Part shown: positions 7,268-15,126 of the stretch, piece after piece | Layout of the letters: every line of letters starts with the position of its first letter | Numbering within the stretch: position 1 is the first letter of the stretch | Source of the DNA: an uncultured Blautia sp. | Lineage (GTDB): Bacteria; Bacillota; Clostridia; Lachnospirales; Lachnospiraceae | Length of the DNA: 29,030 nt | Assembly (NCBI GenBank): GCA_900543715.1 | Contig: UQSX01000028.1 | Span: 1-29,030, forward strand | Direction: 5' to 3' | The notes under the pieces: model-generated | Databases searched by the model: none | Told to the model about the DNA's origin: nothing | The model's input: the letters and a program-made list of their open reading frames with translations, nothing else | Made by a program: the position numbers and the translations under genes

Positions 7268-7789
7268 TTATTTCATTCCATCATAGCCCCCCATATGAAA
7301 CAGGCTCTGCTGATAGAAGCATCCCTCTCTTTCCTGTTTCTGTACAAGCTGATAAGCATGTTCGATTGCGTCCTCCAGAAACTGGGTTTCAAACCCTGCC
7401 GTTTCGTACCCTTGCCAGATTACATTGGCATAATGGTCAGAGGGAATTCCAAATGAATGCCCTGGTGTCATCACATAAACCATGGCCGGAACAGTTTTTC
7501 CATCCAGTTCAACCTCCAGCATCTGCTTCCCATACAAATTGGGATACCCTTCATAAAGATCCAGCGATGCCTCATCTCTGTTTTGGATCTCCCAGATCAG
7601 CACCGGCACAGTACTCCCTGCTTTAGGTTCTACGGTTGCCACAGCTCCCCTGCGGCCTCCCCGAAATAACAGTTCATAATCTTTTAACTCACTCTTTCCT
7701 ACTACCTTCGCAGTCGGACAACGAAATGCCATCTGCTCCAGATTCAGATTGCTCCCATAGGCAATATAAAGTCTTTGTTTTCCTTTCAA
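7268..7789 (-). CDS. Gamma-glutamylcyclotransferase-like (AIG2/GGCT fold) protein
   Basis: A GGCT-fold protein of 173 residues. I choose the TTG at 7789, which has AGGAGG 7 nt upstream; an ATG at 7819 lies inside the upstream gene and has no such site. YIAYGSNL near the N-terminus is the glycine-rich YGSN loop of the family, and LDLYEGYPNLY carries the likely catalytic glutamate. Family members release 5-oxoproline from gamma-glutamyl-amino acids or isopeptides. It directly follows an Amidoligase_2 gene. Comparative genomics by Iyer, Aravind and co-workers linked these two families and proposed that one makes and the other trims gamma-glutamyl amide bonds. The substrate in conjugation is unknown. 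Confidence 0.88.
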   Translation of the reverse strand: MKGKQRLYIAYGSNLNLEQMAFRCPTAKVVGKSELKDYELLFRGGRRGAVATVEPKAGSTVPVLIWEIQNRDEASLDLYEGYPNLYGKQMLEVELDGKTVPAMVYVMTPGHSFGIPSDHYANVIWQGYETAGFETQFLEDAIEHAYQLVQKQEREGCFYQQSLFHMGGYDGMK

Positions 7790-7803
7790 TTTGCTTCCTC
7801 CTG

Positions 7804-8847
7804 TCACATTCGCATACAAAAAGCCGGGGATTCCTGTGCTTCCCCAGCTGATTCTAATTCCTCAATTGGATGAATGATTTCCTGTCTCTGGATCCGTTCT
7901 GCCAATTCCTTCTCCCGCTTCTGTCGCATTCTTTCCTTTTGTGCTTCCGCCTGAGCCGGATCCTTCCAGGCAATACAGCCCGGCAGATTTGCCAGCAGAT
8001 GCTGACGAGCTGTGGCGAATTCTTCTCCATTTAATCCTAGCCGTAAAAGCCAAGTGCGGAATGTATACTTCTCATTGCTGGTCTGAGTTTTTCTTCTGCT
8101 GGCACAGGACTGATTCAGCGCTTGGGCGCCAATCGCCAGACAAAACTGGATATAGGCCTTAATCTTGCCTGCATGAAGCGTCCCATTGAACAGACGAAAT
8201 TCCACAGTTCCTTTCTGAAAAACAGAATGAAGGTTCAGACAATGATAGCGGCTATCATCATAATGCGCATCCCTCCGGCTCTCTCCGTTGTACCAGATCC
8301 GCTCTACAGCTTCCATACTTCTAGGTTTTCTCCGGTTTAACTCATCCAAAAATCGTGTATCCACCGGCTGACACCAACGATGCTGCCTTTCCACAGACAC
8401 TCCAAGCGCTTTATAGATCAAGTCTTCCTTGGATGCCATGATATTGGTGATATTACGGAGAGTTCTGGCATCAAACGGCTCTGCATTGATATGCACATGG
8501 ATTCCGCAGCTCTTGTTTGTCAGGGCACCATGCTCTTTCAGTTTCCGAATAATTTCCTGAATGGTAACAATGTCTTCATAGCGGCAGATTGGACTTACCA
8601 TCTCTGTCCGGTATTCCACATCAGCATTTACCCTGCTTCCATTTACCTTCCGTTCTGCGTGAATACTGCTATCGCTCATAAATTTCCACTGCCGCCCCTC
8701 CGTGTCAATGGCTGCATAGGTATCGTAATAGGTTCCCAGATATTTGACTCTAGTTCCAAAATACTCTGCCGTTACCTCAGCCGCTTTCGCACGGGTAATG
8801 CCGGTCATCTCAATCTCAATGCCAAATTTCTGCTCCTTTAACTCCAT
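7804..8847 (-). CDS. Amidoligase_2 family protein (ATP-dependent COOH-NH2 ligase)
   Basis: A 347-residue protein of the glutamine-synthetase-fold Amidoligase_2 group. FGIEIEMTG at 8-16 gives the first acidic metal-binding strand, VEYRTEMVSP at 77-86 a second, CGIHVHIN at 114-121 the HxH motif, and TVEFRLFNGTLHAGKI at 214-229 the phosphate-binding arginine strand. All expected motifs look intact, so it is probably active. The family joins a carboxylate to an amine using ATP. The C-terminal 60 residues are charged and helical (AQKERMRQKREKELAERI). The ribosome binding site is GGGGAG, and the GGCT gene starts 14 nt after the stop. The partner could be a peptide, a wall precursor or a protein; the sequence does not decide. 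Confidence 0.88.
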   Translation of the reverse strand: MELKEQKFGIEIEMTGITRAKAAEVTAEYFGTRVKYLGTYYDTYAAIDTEGRQWKFMSDSSIHAERKVNGSRVNADVEYRTEMVSPICRYEDIVTIQEIIRKLKEHGALTNKSCGIHVHINAEPFDARTLRNITNIMASKEDLIYKALGVSVERQHRWCQPVDTRFLDELNRRKPRSMEAVERIWYNGESRRDAHYDDSRYHCLNLHSVFQKGTVEFRLFNGTLHAGKIKAYIQFCLAIGAQALNQSCASRRKTQTSNEKYTFRTWLLRLGLNGEEFATARQHLLANLPGCIAWKDPAQAEAQKERMRQKREKELAERIQRQEIIHPIEELESAGEAQESPAFCMRM

Positions 8848-8862
8848 TCATAGTCTCCCCTT

Positions 8863-10692
8863 TTAACGTCCTCCTGCCTTTCCGAACAGTCTGGCTTTGT
8901 GTTCCGGGGCATTTACCATTAAGTTATACCGCTCATTTCCACATTTATACAGGCAAACTCCCCTTTGTGGATACCGGATCAGGTTATACTCACTATCCTC
9001 CAGCTGCAGGGTATCCGTATAAAACTTGGCATCAATGCTCCCCGCATTGAACAGAAACTGATGCGTCGGGATGGAAAACAGCGGCTTGGTATACTCTCTC
9101 ACGCCATCCAGATTAAAATCCTCTAGGTTCTGGCTTGCTATGATAACTGCAGAATCTTTTTTTCGCACACGCTTCATAAAATTTCTAACATACTCTACTG
9201 CAGTCAGGTTGGAAAGGAACAGATAAAACTCATCCAGGCTGGCTGCCGTATTGCCTTGTGTCAAAAGAACATCGCTCATAAACGAAAGCACATTAAAAAG
9301 CAATGCATTTTTAAGGCTCCTGCTGGCCTGTAACAGTCCTTTTACCCCAAAAGTAATGAAGCCATCATCGGTGATATTGGTATGTCCATTAAAGAACTTG
9401 CTCTCAGCTCCCACACACATAGAATTCAGCCCAAGAAGAATACTCTGAAGCATTTCTGCTGTATAAAGCTGTCTTCTGTTTTCGTCAAATCCCTGATATT
9501 CTTCCTCAATGAACGCATAAAGATCGGAGAGAACCGGGTAATCCTCCGCAACCAGGCATTCAAAATCACTTTCGTCTGTAATCCCCCATCTGGTATATAA
9601 CTTCTGCAGCATGATCTCAATCACATCAATTTCCCTGTCGGAAAAATCCTTGTAGCTTCGGAAAAAGTCCTTTAAGAAACTGATATGCTGGGATAATCTG
9701 GATCGGATGCGAAAGGTCTGAGGTGCATCCAGATCCTCCGGGCTTCCCGCTTCGTCCCAGGTTTTCGGTTCCAGAGGGTTGATAATGAACTCCCCGCTCA
9801 TTAAGTCGATAAAACACCCTCCCAGATTATTGGTCAGATCTTCATACTCCATTTCCGGATCCAGAGCGCAGATATGCATTCCGGACTCCCTTAAATTCGT
9901 CAGCAGCAATTTAAGCAGATAGCTTTTTCCCTGTCCGCTGTTTCCCAGAATCAGGATATTGGCATTCGTCTTATCATCTGCTCTCCGGTTAAAATCCACC
10001 AGTACATTACTCCCAAATTTATCTCTCCCAATATAGAACCCGTGAGGATCCGTCTTTCCTGAATAGTTAAAGGGATACAGATTCGCCACACTGCTGGCCG
10101 GAAGCACTCTCTCAAACTGATCCTTAAACAGGTTATAACCGCTTGGCATTACACACCGGAACCCCTGCTGCTGACGGAGGATCAGTCGGTCTACATTCAA
10201 TTTTGACCGGATCAGTTCCGTTAGTACTTCTGTCTGAAGAAGCTTCAAATGCTCCAGATCATGGGCACACAACTCCAGATATACTGCCGTATGGAGGAGG
10301 GGTTCTCGGTTGCGGTGCATCTGGGCTACGATGGTAGTTACATCTTGTAAATTACTTTCAGCCAGAACGGTCTGCTGTAAATCACTGGTATTGCTCCGAT
10401 CCATCCGGTTTTTGTTGGCTGCATTGCTGATGATCTTCCGCTCCTCAACGGGTGTCACATGACGAGTATAGATCCGCAAGGTTACACCGTCTTTCTCCCC
10501 TAAATGGGAGAGAATTGCCTGCTCTTCCGTAGCAGTCGGGTACTCCCGCAGTGCCCAGACACAACGATAGGTGTTACCACAAATAAAATGATCTGTTTCA
10601 AATTTAATGACAGACGGGGCGATCATATCCAGAAATTCCTGGATACGCACATTATCTTCCCTGTCATCAACTGCTGTTCTTCCTTTTTTCAA
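8863..10692 (-). CDS. virB4: VirB4-type conjugation ATPase
   Basis: A 609-residue ATPase that powers assembly and transport at the inner face of the mating channel. The start is a TTG with GGAGGAG upstream. FLDMIAPSVIKF at 20-31 and the following 200 residues match the N-terminal region of Gram-positive VirB4 proteins. Walker A is GNSGQGKS at 250-257. The acidic Walker B pair is Asp487-Glu488 in AASLDEFYLFL, less hydrophobic before the DE than usual. RVRKKDSAVIIASQNLEDF at about 510-528 fits the later sensor region. It forms one run with the VirB3-like and VirB4 N-domain-like genes before it. Confidence 0.93.
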   Translation of the reverse strand: MKKGRTAVDDREDNVRIQEFLDMIAPSVIKFETDHFICGNTYRCVWALREYPTATEEQAILSHLGEKDGVTLRIYTRHVTPVEERKIISNAANKNRMDRSNTSDLQQTVLAESNLQDVTTIVAQMHRNREPLLHTAVYLELCAHDLEHLKLLQTEVLTELIRSKLNVDRLILRQQQGFRCVMPSGYNLFKDQFERVLPASSVANLYPFNYSGKTDPHGFYIGRDKFGSNVLVDFNRRADDKTNANILILGNSGQGKSYLLKLLLTNLRESGMHICALDPEMEYEDLTNNLGGCFIDLMSGEFIINPLEPKTWDEAGSPEDLDAPQTFRIRSRLSQHISFLKDFFRSYKDFSDREIDVIEIMLQKLYTRWGITDESDFECLVAEDYPVLSDLYAFIEEEYQGFDENRRQLYTAEMLQSILLGLNSMCVGAESKFFNGHTNITDDGFITFGVKGLLQASRSLKNALLFNVLSFMSDVLLTQGNTAASLDEFYLFLSNLTAVEYVRNFMKRVRKKDSAVIIASQNLEDFNLDGVREYTKPLFSIPTHQFLFNAGSIDAKFYTDTLQLEDSEYNLIRYPQRGVCLYKCGNERYNLMVNAPEHKARLFGKAGGR

Positions 10693-10709
10693 GTCATCTC
10701 CTCCTCACT

Positions 10710-11309
10710 CTAAATCTCTGGTATGATCCACCGCTCCCCGTCAAAGTCTTCAAACTTCTCTGTGGTCACGTTCTGCTCATAGTAAACAGCCAGGATACGT
10801 TTGATATCCTCTTTATCTGCCCGTTTAACAGAAAAACTCTGTTCCTTCAGGGATTTTTCAATCCTGGAAAGGTACGGAAAAATATCCGATTCCTTTTCAT
10901 CTTTTAACCGCAGCATAATCAGAAATTCACGGGCTGTCGCCATCTGCACCTGAATCCGGTCCAGATGGGTCTGATCCTGTTCCAAAAGACGGCGTATGAC
11001 TGGATTCTCTTCCTGCTCCATCTGACTTTTCAGAAACCGCTTGTTGTCTTCAAAGCTTTCCCTGCTGTTTAGACACAGCATCTCAATCTCTGCCACTCCT
11101 TTTAGCACAGTCATAAGAGCATAGATTCTTGCCCCGACACTAGATTCGGACAAAACAGAAATATTCGTTGGTTTTACAATAAAATACACCAGCTCCCCCT
11201 GTCCGTAGGTCACCAGACTGTAGTCTGTAATCTCCTTTGCACCAATGAACTGCCGTGTGGAGAGGCGCTTCTCTGCCTCTTTTTTCGCTTTTCTTTTCTC
11301 CCTGCTCAT
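10710..11309 (-). CDS. VirB4 N-terminal-domain-like conjugation protein
   Basis: A 199-residue protein between the VirB3-like and VirB4 genes. After a basic N-terminus (SREKRKAKKEAEKR), the segment DYSLVTYGQGELVYFIVKP followed by SLSESSVGARIYALMTVL-like and helical stretches resembles the N-terminal domain that precedes the ATPase core in long VirB4 proteins. No P-loop or membrane helix is seen. With the 609-residue VirB4, the sum is close to a full-length VirB4, so this may be a stand-alone N-domain that contacts VirB3 and the membrane. This is a by-eye call. The ATG overlaps the VirB3-like stop by 4 bp (ATGA) and has GGAGG 5 nt upstream. Confidence 0.6.
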   Translation of the reverse strand: MSREKRKAKKEAEKRLSTRQFIGAKEITDYSLVTYGQGELVYFIVKPTNISVLSESSVGARIYALMTVLKGVAEIEMLCLNSRESFEDNKRFLKSQMEQEENPVIRRLLEQDQTHLDRIQVQMATAREFLIMLRLKDEKESDIFPYLSRIEKSLKEQSFSVKRADKEDIKRILAVYYEQNVTTEKFEDFDGERWIIPEI

Positions 11310-11566
11310 TCATACCTCCACTCAAAAAATTGCTGACGCATAAAAAAATACGCACAGGCATACCGGACAAAATCCAGAATGCTGGTATCTTCAAATCGGA
11401 TCGTCAGAAATCCATATACCCCTGTCAGAACACAAGGGAACATAAATCCCGCCTGCGTAGCTACTAAAATGGAGACCAATCCGCAAATACCAAGAATCCC
11501 AATGTCCCGAAGCTGCCATAACCAAAGTGTTGCTTTTGATTTCAAATGGTCCGGATAAATATACAA
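11306..11566 (-). CDS. VirB3/PrgI-like small membrane protein
   Basis: An 86-residue protein with two close hydrophobic segments (about 19-38 and 41-57), then a soluble tail ending QQFFEWRYE. VirB3 and PrgI-type proteins have this size and two-helix layout and sit just before VirB4. The N-terminal YIYPDHLKSKATLWLW is typical of the Clostridia ICE version. The start is TTG, supported by a nearly ideal GGAGGTGATC site 7 nt upstream counted from GGAGG. It overlaps the next gene by 4 bp. Its expected role is to anchor VirB4 at the membrane. Confidence 0.75.
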   Translation of the reverse strand: MYIYPDHLKSKATLWLWQLRDIGILGICGLVSILVATQAGFMFPCVLTGVYGFLTIRFEDTSILDFVRYACAYFFMRQQFFEWRYE

Positions 11567-11587
11567 CCGATCACCTCCAAATAATAA

Positions 11588-11616
11588 CCGCCGGCATGAT
11601 GAAGCTCTGCCGGCGG
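11588..11616 (-). terminator. Perfect 9-bp hairpin before VirB3-like gene
   Basis: CCGCCGGCA (11588-11596) and TGCCGGCGG (11608-11616) pair perfectly around an 11-nt loop. On the minus strand TTATTATTTGGAGG follows, a weak T-rich stretch running straight into the next ribosome binding site. It may be a partial terminator that sets the ratio between the RHH gene and the VirB3-VirB4 genes. Confidence 0.55.
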
Positions 11617-11727
11617 TATGTTCGATCCTTCCTCTTATTCAGTTTCCTCAAGTTCTGCCTTTCCCTCTGTCTCCTGCATCTCTCCAGATACTACATGTTC
11701 TTCCTGCGAAAGTACATCTTCAATCAG

Positions 11728-11985
11728 TCAGATCACAAATTCTTTCTGGCTCTGTCCTGTCTTTTTGAGGTATTTTTTTAACCTCTGAAAAAACTCCTCT
11801 GATACCTGAAATGCCAGTGTCCTGATTCCGTTTGCCATCTCTCTTTCTCCCTTCTCAAAGTGGTCTTTTAGAATCCGTTCCATATACTCGTTCAGCTTGA
11901 TTCCCCATTCTTCCTGTTCTTCCCTCACTTTCTTATGCAGGGATTCTGGAATCATGGCGCATAAATTTTTCTTACGCTCTTCCAT
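11728..11985 (-). CDS. RHH-type small protein, shortened by an in-frame UGA
   Basis: An 85-residue protein with two helical parts: an N-terminal SLHKKVREEQEEWGIKLNEY and a C-terminal TLAFQVSEEFFQRLKKYLKK, followed by TGQSQKEFVI. The latter is the strand and helix of an RHH-like ICE protein in which I would expect EFVI to be followed by GLIE. Here it is followed by TGA and then CTG ATT GAA, and the same frame stays open for 30 codons to TAA at 11635-11637 (LIEDVLSQEE, ending in EELEETE-type acidic residues). This looks like a single-base GGA-to-TGA change that cuts off the C-terminus. The ATG has AAAGGAG 7 nt upstream. The shortened protein may still fold and bind DNA. Confidence 0.75.
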   Translation of the reverse strand: MEERKKNLCAMIPESLHKKVREEQEEWGIKLNEYMERILKDHFEKGEREMANGIRTLAFQVSEEFFQRLKKYLKKTGQSQKEFVI

Positions 11986-12095
11986 TTGACTCTCCTTTCC
12001 TCGTTTTTACAAGCCAAGTATATCCATAAAGAGATGAGATAGCTATGACGATACCCAACAAAGATTGCCTGAAAACGGAAGCAGAACTACCAATC

Positions 12096-13820
12096 TTATG
12101 GTTCTTTCTCCTCCTTCATCTTCCGCAAAAAATAAGCGATACCACGGAGAACAAAATCCACACACGGTATCGCTACGCTATTTCCAAGAGCTTTGTAACG
12201 GGCACTGTCCGAGGCACCAGGGATATCTGTCCAGTGATCCGGAAAACCCTGCAACCGTTCACACTCCAAAGGCGTCAGCCTCCGGATCAATTTCCGGTTC
12301 TCAACAATACATTTATCTTCGCTGACATATTGATTATTGATCCCCTTATGATCTGTATATCCAATGGTTCCTACCGTATTCTGATACGGCTCACACACCA
12401 AATCCGTAGCATCCTTATGCTGTCTGGCACTCTGAGTCGCTGTTACCCGATTTTGCAGAAATTCATCACTTCTTTGGCGGCTGAACACTGCATGACGGTC
12501 TGCACTAGTAAGAGTATAGGAAATATCCGGCTGGCATCCCAGACCATTTCCTCCATTTTGTACTTCCCGATCAATGATATTTCCGGCAATACAATAACTC
12601 TCCGGCATATCTGAGACCAGTGGGACATTGTTTCCTCCTGTTCCATACCGGGCTGACATGGTAGGGGCCACCTCATGCGGACCTGTATATCTGGCATCAA
12701 TCCCGTGATTCTCAAACAGAATCTGCTGATTGTTCCCGCCGGTTTCTGCCTCCTCTGTAAGAGCTGGATCCGGAATTTCCTCTGTCCCAGCACTCCCCTG
12801 CTGGATGCCCATCACCAGAGGCGGATGACCACTCATCCCTGCCCGCAGGGTTGCTGTTATATCGACCGAAACATCCATACGCTCTCCTCCTTGGTCATTG
12901 AGGCACAGACACTCTTCTTTTTTTTCTGCACTTTCAAACTTCCTCATCCCCTCTGCCACAAAGGTCTGCATCTGCATATTGGTCGTTGCCATCAAAGCTC
13001 CGGATATTCCGTTGAGGTTGATCGTTTCTTCCCTCTGATTAATATGGAACGCAAAAATATCCACCTGTTTTTCCTCTGCTACTCTACTCCCGCCTGAATC
13101 CGCAGAGCTGTTTCCAGCTGCGGTGGTAACTCCTTTCCCCTGACCTTGGCCCTCCGCAGGATCCCTAAGCAGGCGTTCCTGCTCAAATAATATCTTTGGT
13201 GCGGTGAGTCCTCCAAAATCTGCGACAAGGAAGATTCTACGGCGGCGCTGGGCGACTCCCCAGTATTGAGCATCCAAGACTCTCCAAGCCAAGCTGAATT
13301 GATCTCCCAAAATGGCAGCCCCAGCAGATTCCCAGCGCCCGGTGTCAGGTCGAGGCACATGACAGGTACTGTCCTTGATATGGACAATCTCCTCGATGAC
13401 CGCCCGGAAATCTTCTCCATTTGCGGAGCTGAATGCTCCAGGGACATTTTCCCAAACGAGGTATCGAGGTCGAATAAAGTCATCTGATACCCCTCGTCTT
13501 TCATCCTCTGCTCTCATCTCCTTTACTATGCGTACCTGGTCCATAAACAGGCCGGAGCGCTCCCCTGCCAATCCTTTCCGTAATCCGGCTACTGACAAAT
13601 CCTGACAGGGGCTGCCTCCACAGATTACATCCACAGGCGGCAATTTTGCTCCATCCAGTTTTGTAATGTCCCCTACATGGATCATATCTGGAAACCGGAG
13701 TTTGGTTACCCTCATGGGAAACGGTTCTATCTCACTGGCCCATACCGGCACACCTCCACAGTGAACTGCCGCCAGAGGGAATCCTCCAATCCCATCAAAT
13801 AGGCTCCCCAGTGTCATCAT
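12096..13820 (-). CDS. Orphan DNA (cytosine-5) methyltransferase
   Basis: A 574-residue C5-cytosine methyltransferase with the family motifs in order: motif I LFDGIGGFPLA (7-17) for S-adenosylmethionine, motif IV GGSPCQDLS (68-76) with catalytic Cys72, motif VI ENVPGA (124-129), motif VIII QRRRRIFLV (191-199), and C-terminal RRLTPLECERLQGFP and ALGNSVAIP. The stretch of about 230-500 is long and probably carries the target-recognition region. No restriction endonuclease is next to it, so it is an orphan, as on many mobile elements, and may protect transferred DNA from host restriction. The target sequence cannot be read by eye. It overlaps the DUF4406 gene by 4 bp. Confidence 0.93.
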   Translation of the reverse strand: MMTLGSLFDGIGGFPLAAVHCGGVPVWASEIEPFPMRVTKLRFPDMIHVGDITKLDGAKLPPVDVICGGSPCQDLSVAGLRKGLAGERSGLFMDQVRIVKEMRAEDERRGVSDDFIRPRYLVWENVPGAFSSANGEDFRAVIEEIVHIKDSTCHVPRPDTGRWESAGAAILGDQFSLAWRVLDAQYWGVAQRRRRIFLVADFGGLTAPKILFEQERLLRDPAEGQGQGKGVTTAAGNSSADSGGSRVAEEKQVDIFAFHINQREETINLNGISGALMATTNMQMQTFVAEGMRKFESAEKKEECLCLNDQGGERMDVSVDITATLRAGMSGHPPLVMGIQQGSAGTEEIPDPALTEEAETGGNNQQILFENHGIDARYTGPHEVAPTMSARYGTGGNNVPLVSDMPESYCIAGNIIDREVQNGGNGLGCQPDISYTLTSADRHAVFSRQRSDEFLQNRVTATQSARQHKDATDLVCEPYQNTVGTIGYTDHKGINNQYVSEDKCIVENRKLIRRLTPLECERLQGFPDHWTDIPGASDSARYKALGNSVAIPCVDFVLRGIAYFLRKMKEEKEP

Positions 13821-14191
13821 CCGCCCATCTCCATTCCCTTTTGTATCGGTACTTCACACAGTTCCCATCCAATTTCCTGTTCGCTGACCCGTCTAAGCGG
13901 AATCCGGAGCTGCCTTGCTGCACGGATTTCCTGCTCCATTCCTGAAGACAGTTCACTTCCACACGCCCAGATTTCCTCACAAACCTTCAAAATCCGAAGC
14001 CCCATATCTGTTCCCAGCTTTCTCTCTTCTGGGACTCCATCATCCAGCATCTGCGGATATAGCAGATGAGAGGCAATTGGCGTAACCCCCTGGTTCATGG
14101 CATAACGACAGGCTGCCTTTGCAAATGCTACATTCCGCTCAACATCTCCAGAATACGGAGATGCAATATACACCAGTTTGTTGTGTTCCAT
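13817..14191 (-). CDS. DUF4406 nucleoside 2-deoxyribosyltransferase-like protein
   Basis: A 124-residue protein with YIASPYSGDVERNV at 8-21, PIASHLLYPQMLDD at about 38-51, and ELSSGMEQEIRAA at about 80-92. This is the nucleotide-binding pattern of DUF4406, related to nucleoside 2-deoxyribosyltransferases and to the TIR/SLOG-like Rossmann group. The glutamate in SSGMEQEI fits the nucleophile position of the transferase family. The substrate is unknown. The gene overlaps the methylase start by 4 bp (ATGA), so the two are translationally coupled and may both act on nucleotides or DNA modification. That link is inference. Confidence 0.82.
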   Translation of the reverse strand: MEHNKLVYIASPYSGDVERNVAFAKAACRYAMNQGVTPIASHLLYPQMLDDGVPEERKLGTDMGLRILKVCEEIWACGSELSSGMEQEIRAARQLRIPLRRVSEQEIGWELCEVPIQKGMEMGG

Positions 14192-14206
14192 CCTTCACCG
14201 TCCTCT

Positions 14207-15109
14207 CTACTTGGAAACCACTTGCACAACCGTCCTTGTTAGGTTCATAGCTCCCTGCGCTGCATAGACTGCTCCCATCACATTTGCTTTGGTTCCTGTT
14301 TCCAACCCAAACTGCCCCGCAATCCGCGGAATCTCACCTGCCGATAACATAAGCCCCAGACCAAGCAGTGCCTGATCCTTAACGACCATCAGACCTGCGA
14401 TCAGGACCGTCGCCTGTAAAAATGCGGTCAGGCACAGACCGATTACCTGCTTGCACCAGCCAACAAATCCATCAATATATCCCCTTGGCACACTGAATAA
14501 ATAAAGGCTCCCTACTGCAATCTGAATCAGCAGGATCCCGCCCCGTTTTAAGTTCGCAAAGAACACTTTGATTACCGCATAACCCATGAGAATCAGGAGA
14601 AAAATCATAAAAATCGGGCTACTAATCATTCCGATTCCACCAAAAACACCTGATGCGGCAGCCTCCTGCCAGGTGGCGGCATCCTGAAGAGACTGCACAA
14701 TCCCTGCCGCAACTGTCCCAATATCTTCTCCCAATCCTGTAATACCAGCTGTAAAACTTCCCTGAAGGGAAACACTGAGTTTATACAGTTCCACTGGAAC
14801 AGTAGTAAACAGGCTGGCTGCCAGGAATCCCTTGATTACGTTCAGTGCCGTGTCGCGTATGCTGCCCCTGCCATTCTGATATTCAATTCCACATTCAAAG
14901 GCTGCCACTACGATTCCCGTCACATAAAGTGCCCATGCCAGATAAGAAAAAAGAAGCACGACAGACTGCACCCAGCTCATTTCAAACAGTTCAGCCCCCA
15001 TGCTTCCCATCTGCATGAAAAAATCTCCCAGAAATCCAACAATCTGACCATACAGCCAGTCAATGATCTGTCCCAGAACCGTATCTGCAACAAAATCCCA
15101 GATAAACAA
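14207..15109 (-). CDS. VirB6/TrbL-like channel membrane protein
   Basis: A 300-residue polytopic membrane protein. I see about six hydrophobic segments: about 46-70, 88-105, 155-185, 188-204, 218-242 and a short amphipathic C-terminal part. The arrangement and the motif SPIFMIFLLILMGYAVIKVFFANLKRG (given here as SPIFMIF to NLKRG, 164-190) fit the TrbL/VirB6 group of ICE proteins, which form the inner-membrane pore of the mating channel. The start is TTG with GGGGAGGTGG upstream. It sits between the DUF4259 and DUF4406 genes, upstream of VirB3 and VirB4, in the expected operon. Confidence 0.85.
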   Translation of the reverse strand: MFIWDFVADTVLGQIIDWLYGQIVGFLGDFFMQMGSMGAELFEMSWVQSVVLLFSYLAWALYVTGIVVAAFECGIEYQNGRGSIRDTALNVIKGFLAASLFTTVPVELYKLSVSLQGSFTAGITGLGEDIGTVAAGIVQSLQDAATWQEAAASGVFGGIGMISSPIFMIFLLILMGYAVIKVFFANLKRGGILLIQIAVGSLYLFSVPRGYIDGFVGWCKQVIGLCLTAFLQATVLIAGLMVVKDQALLGLGLMLSAGEIPRIAGQFGLETGTKANVMGAVYAAQGAMNLTRTVVQVVSK

Positions 15110-15126
15110 GTTTTAACCACCTCCCC

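Noticed and set aside
13079..13504. Minus-strand 141-codon frame inside the methylase
   Set aside because: It is in another frame of the cytosine methylase, whose motifs cover the region.
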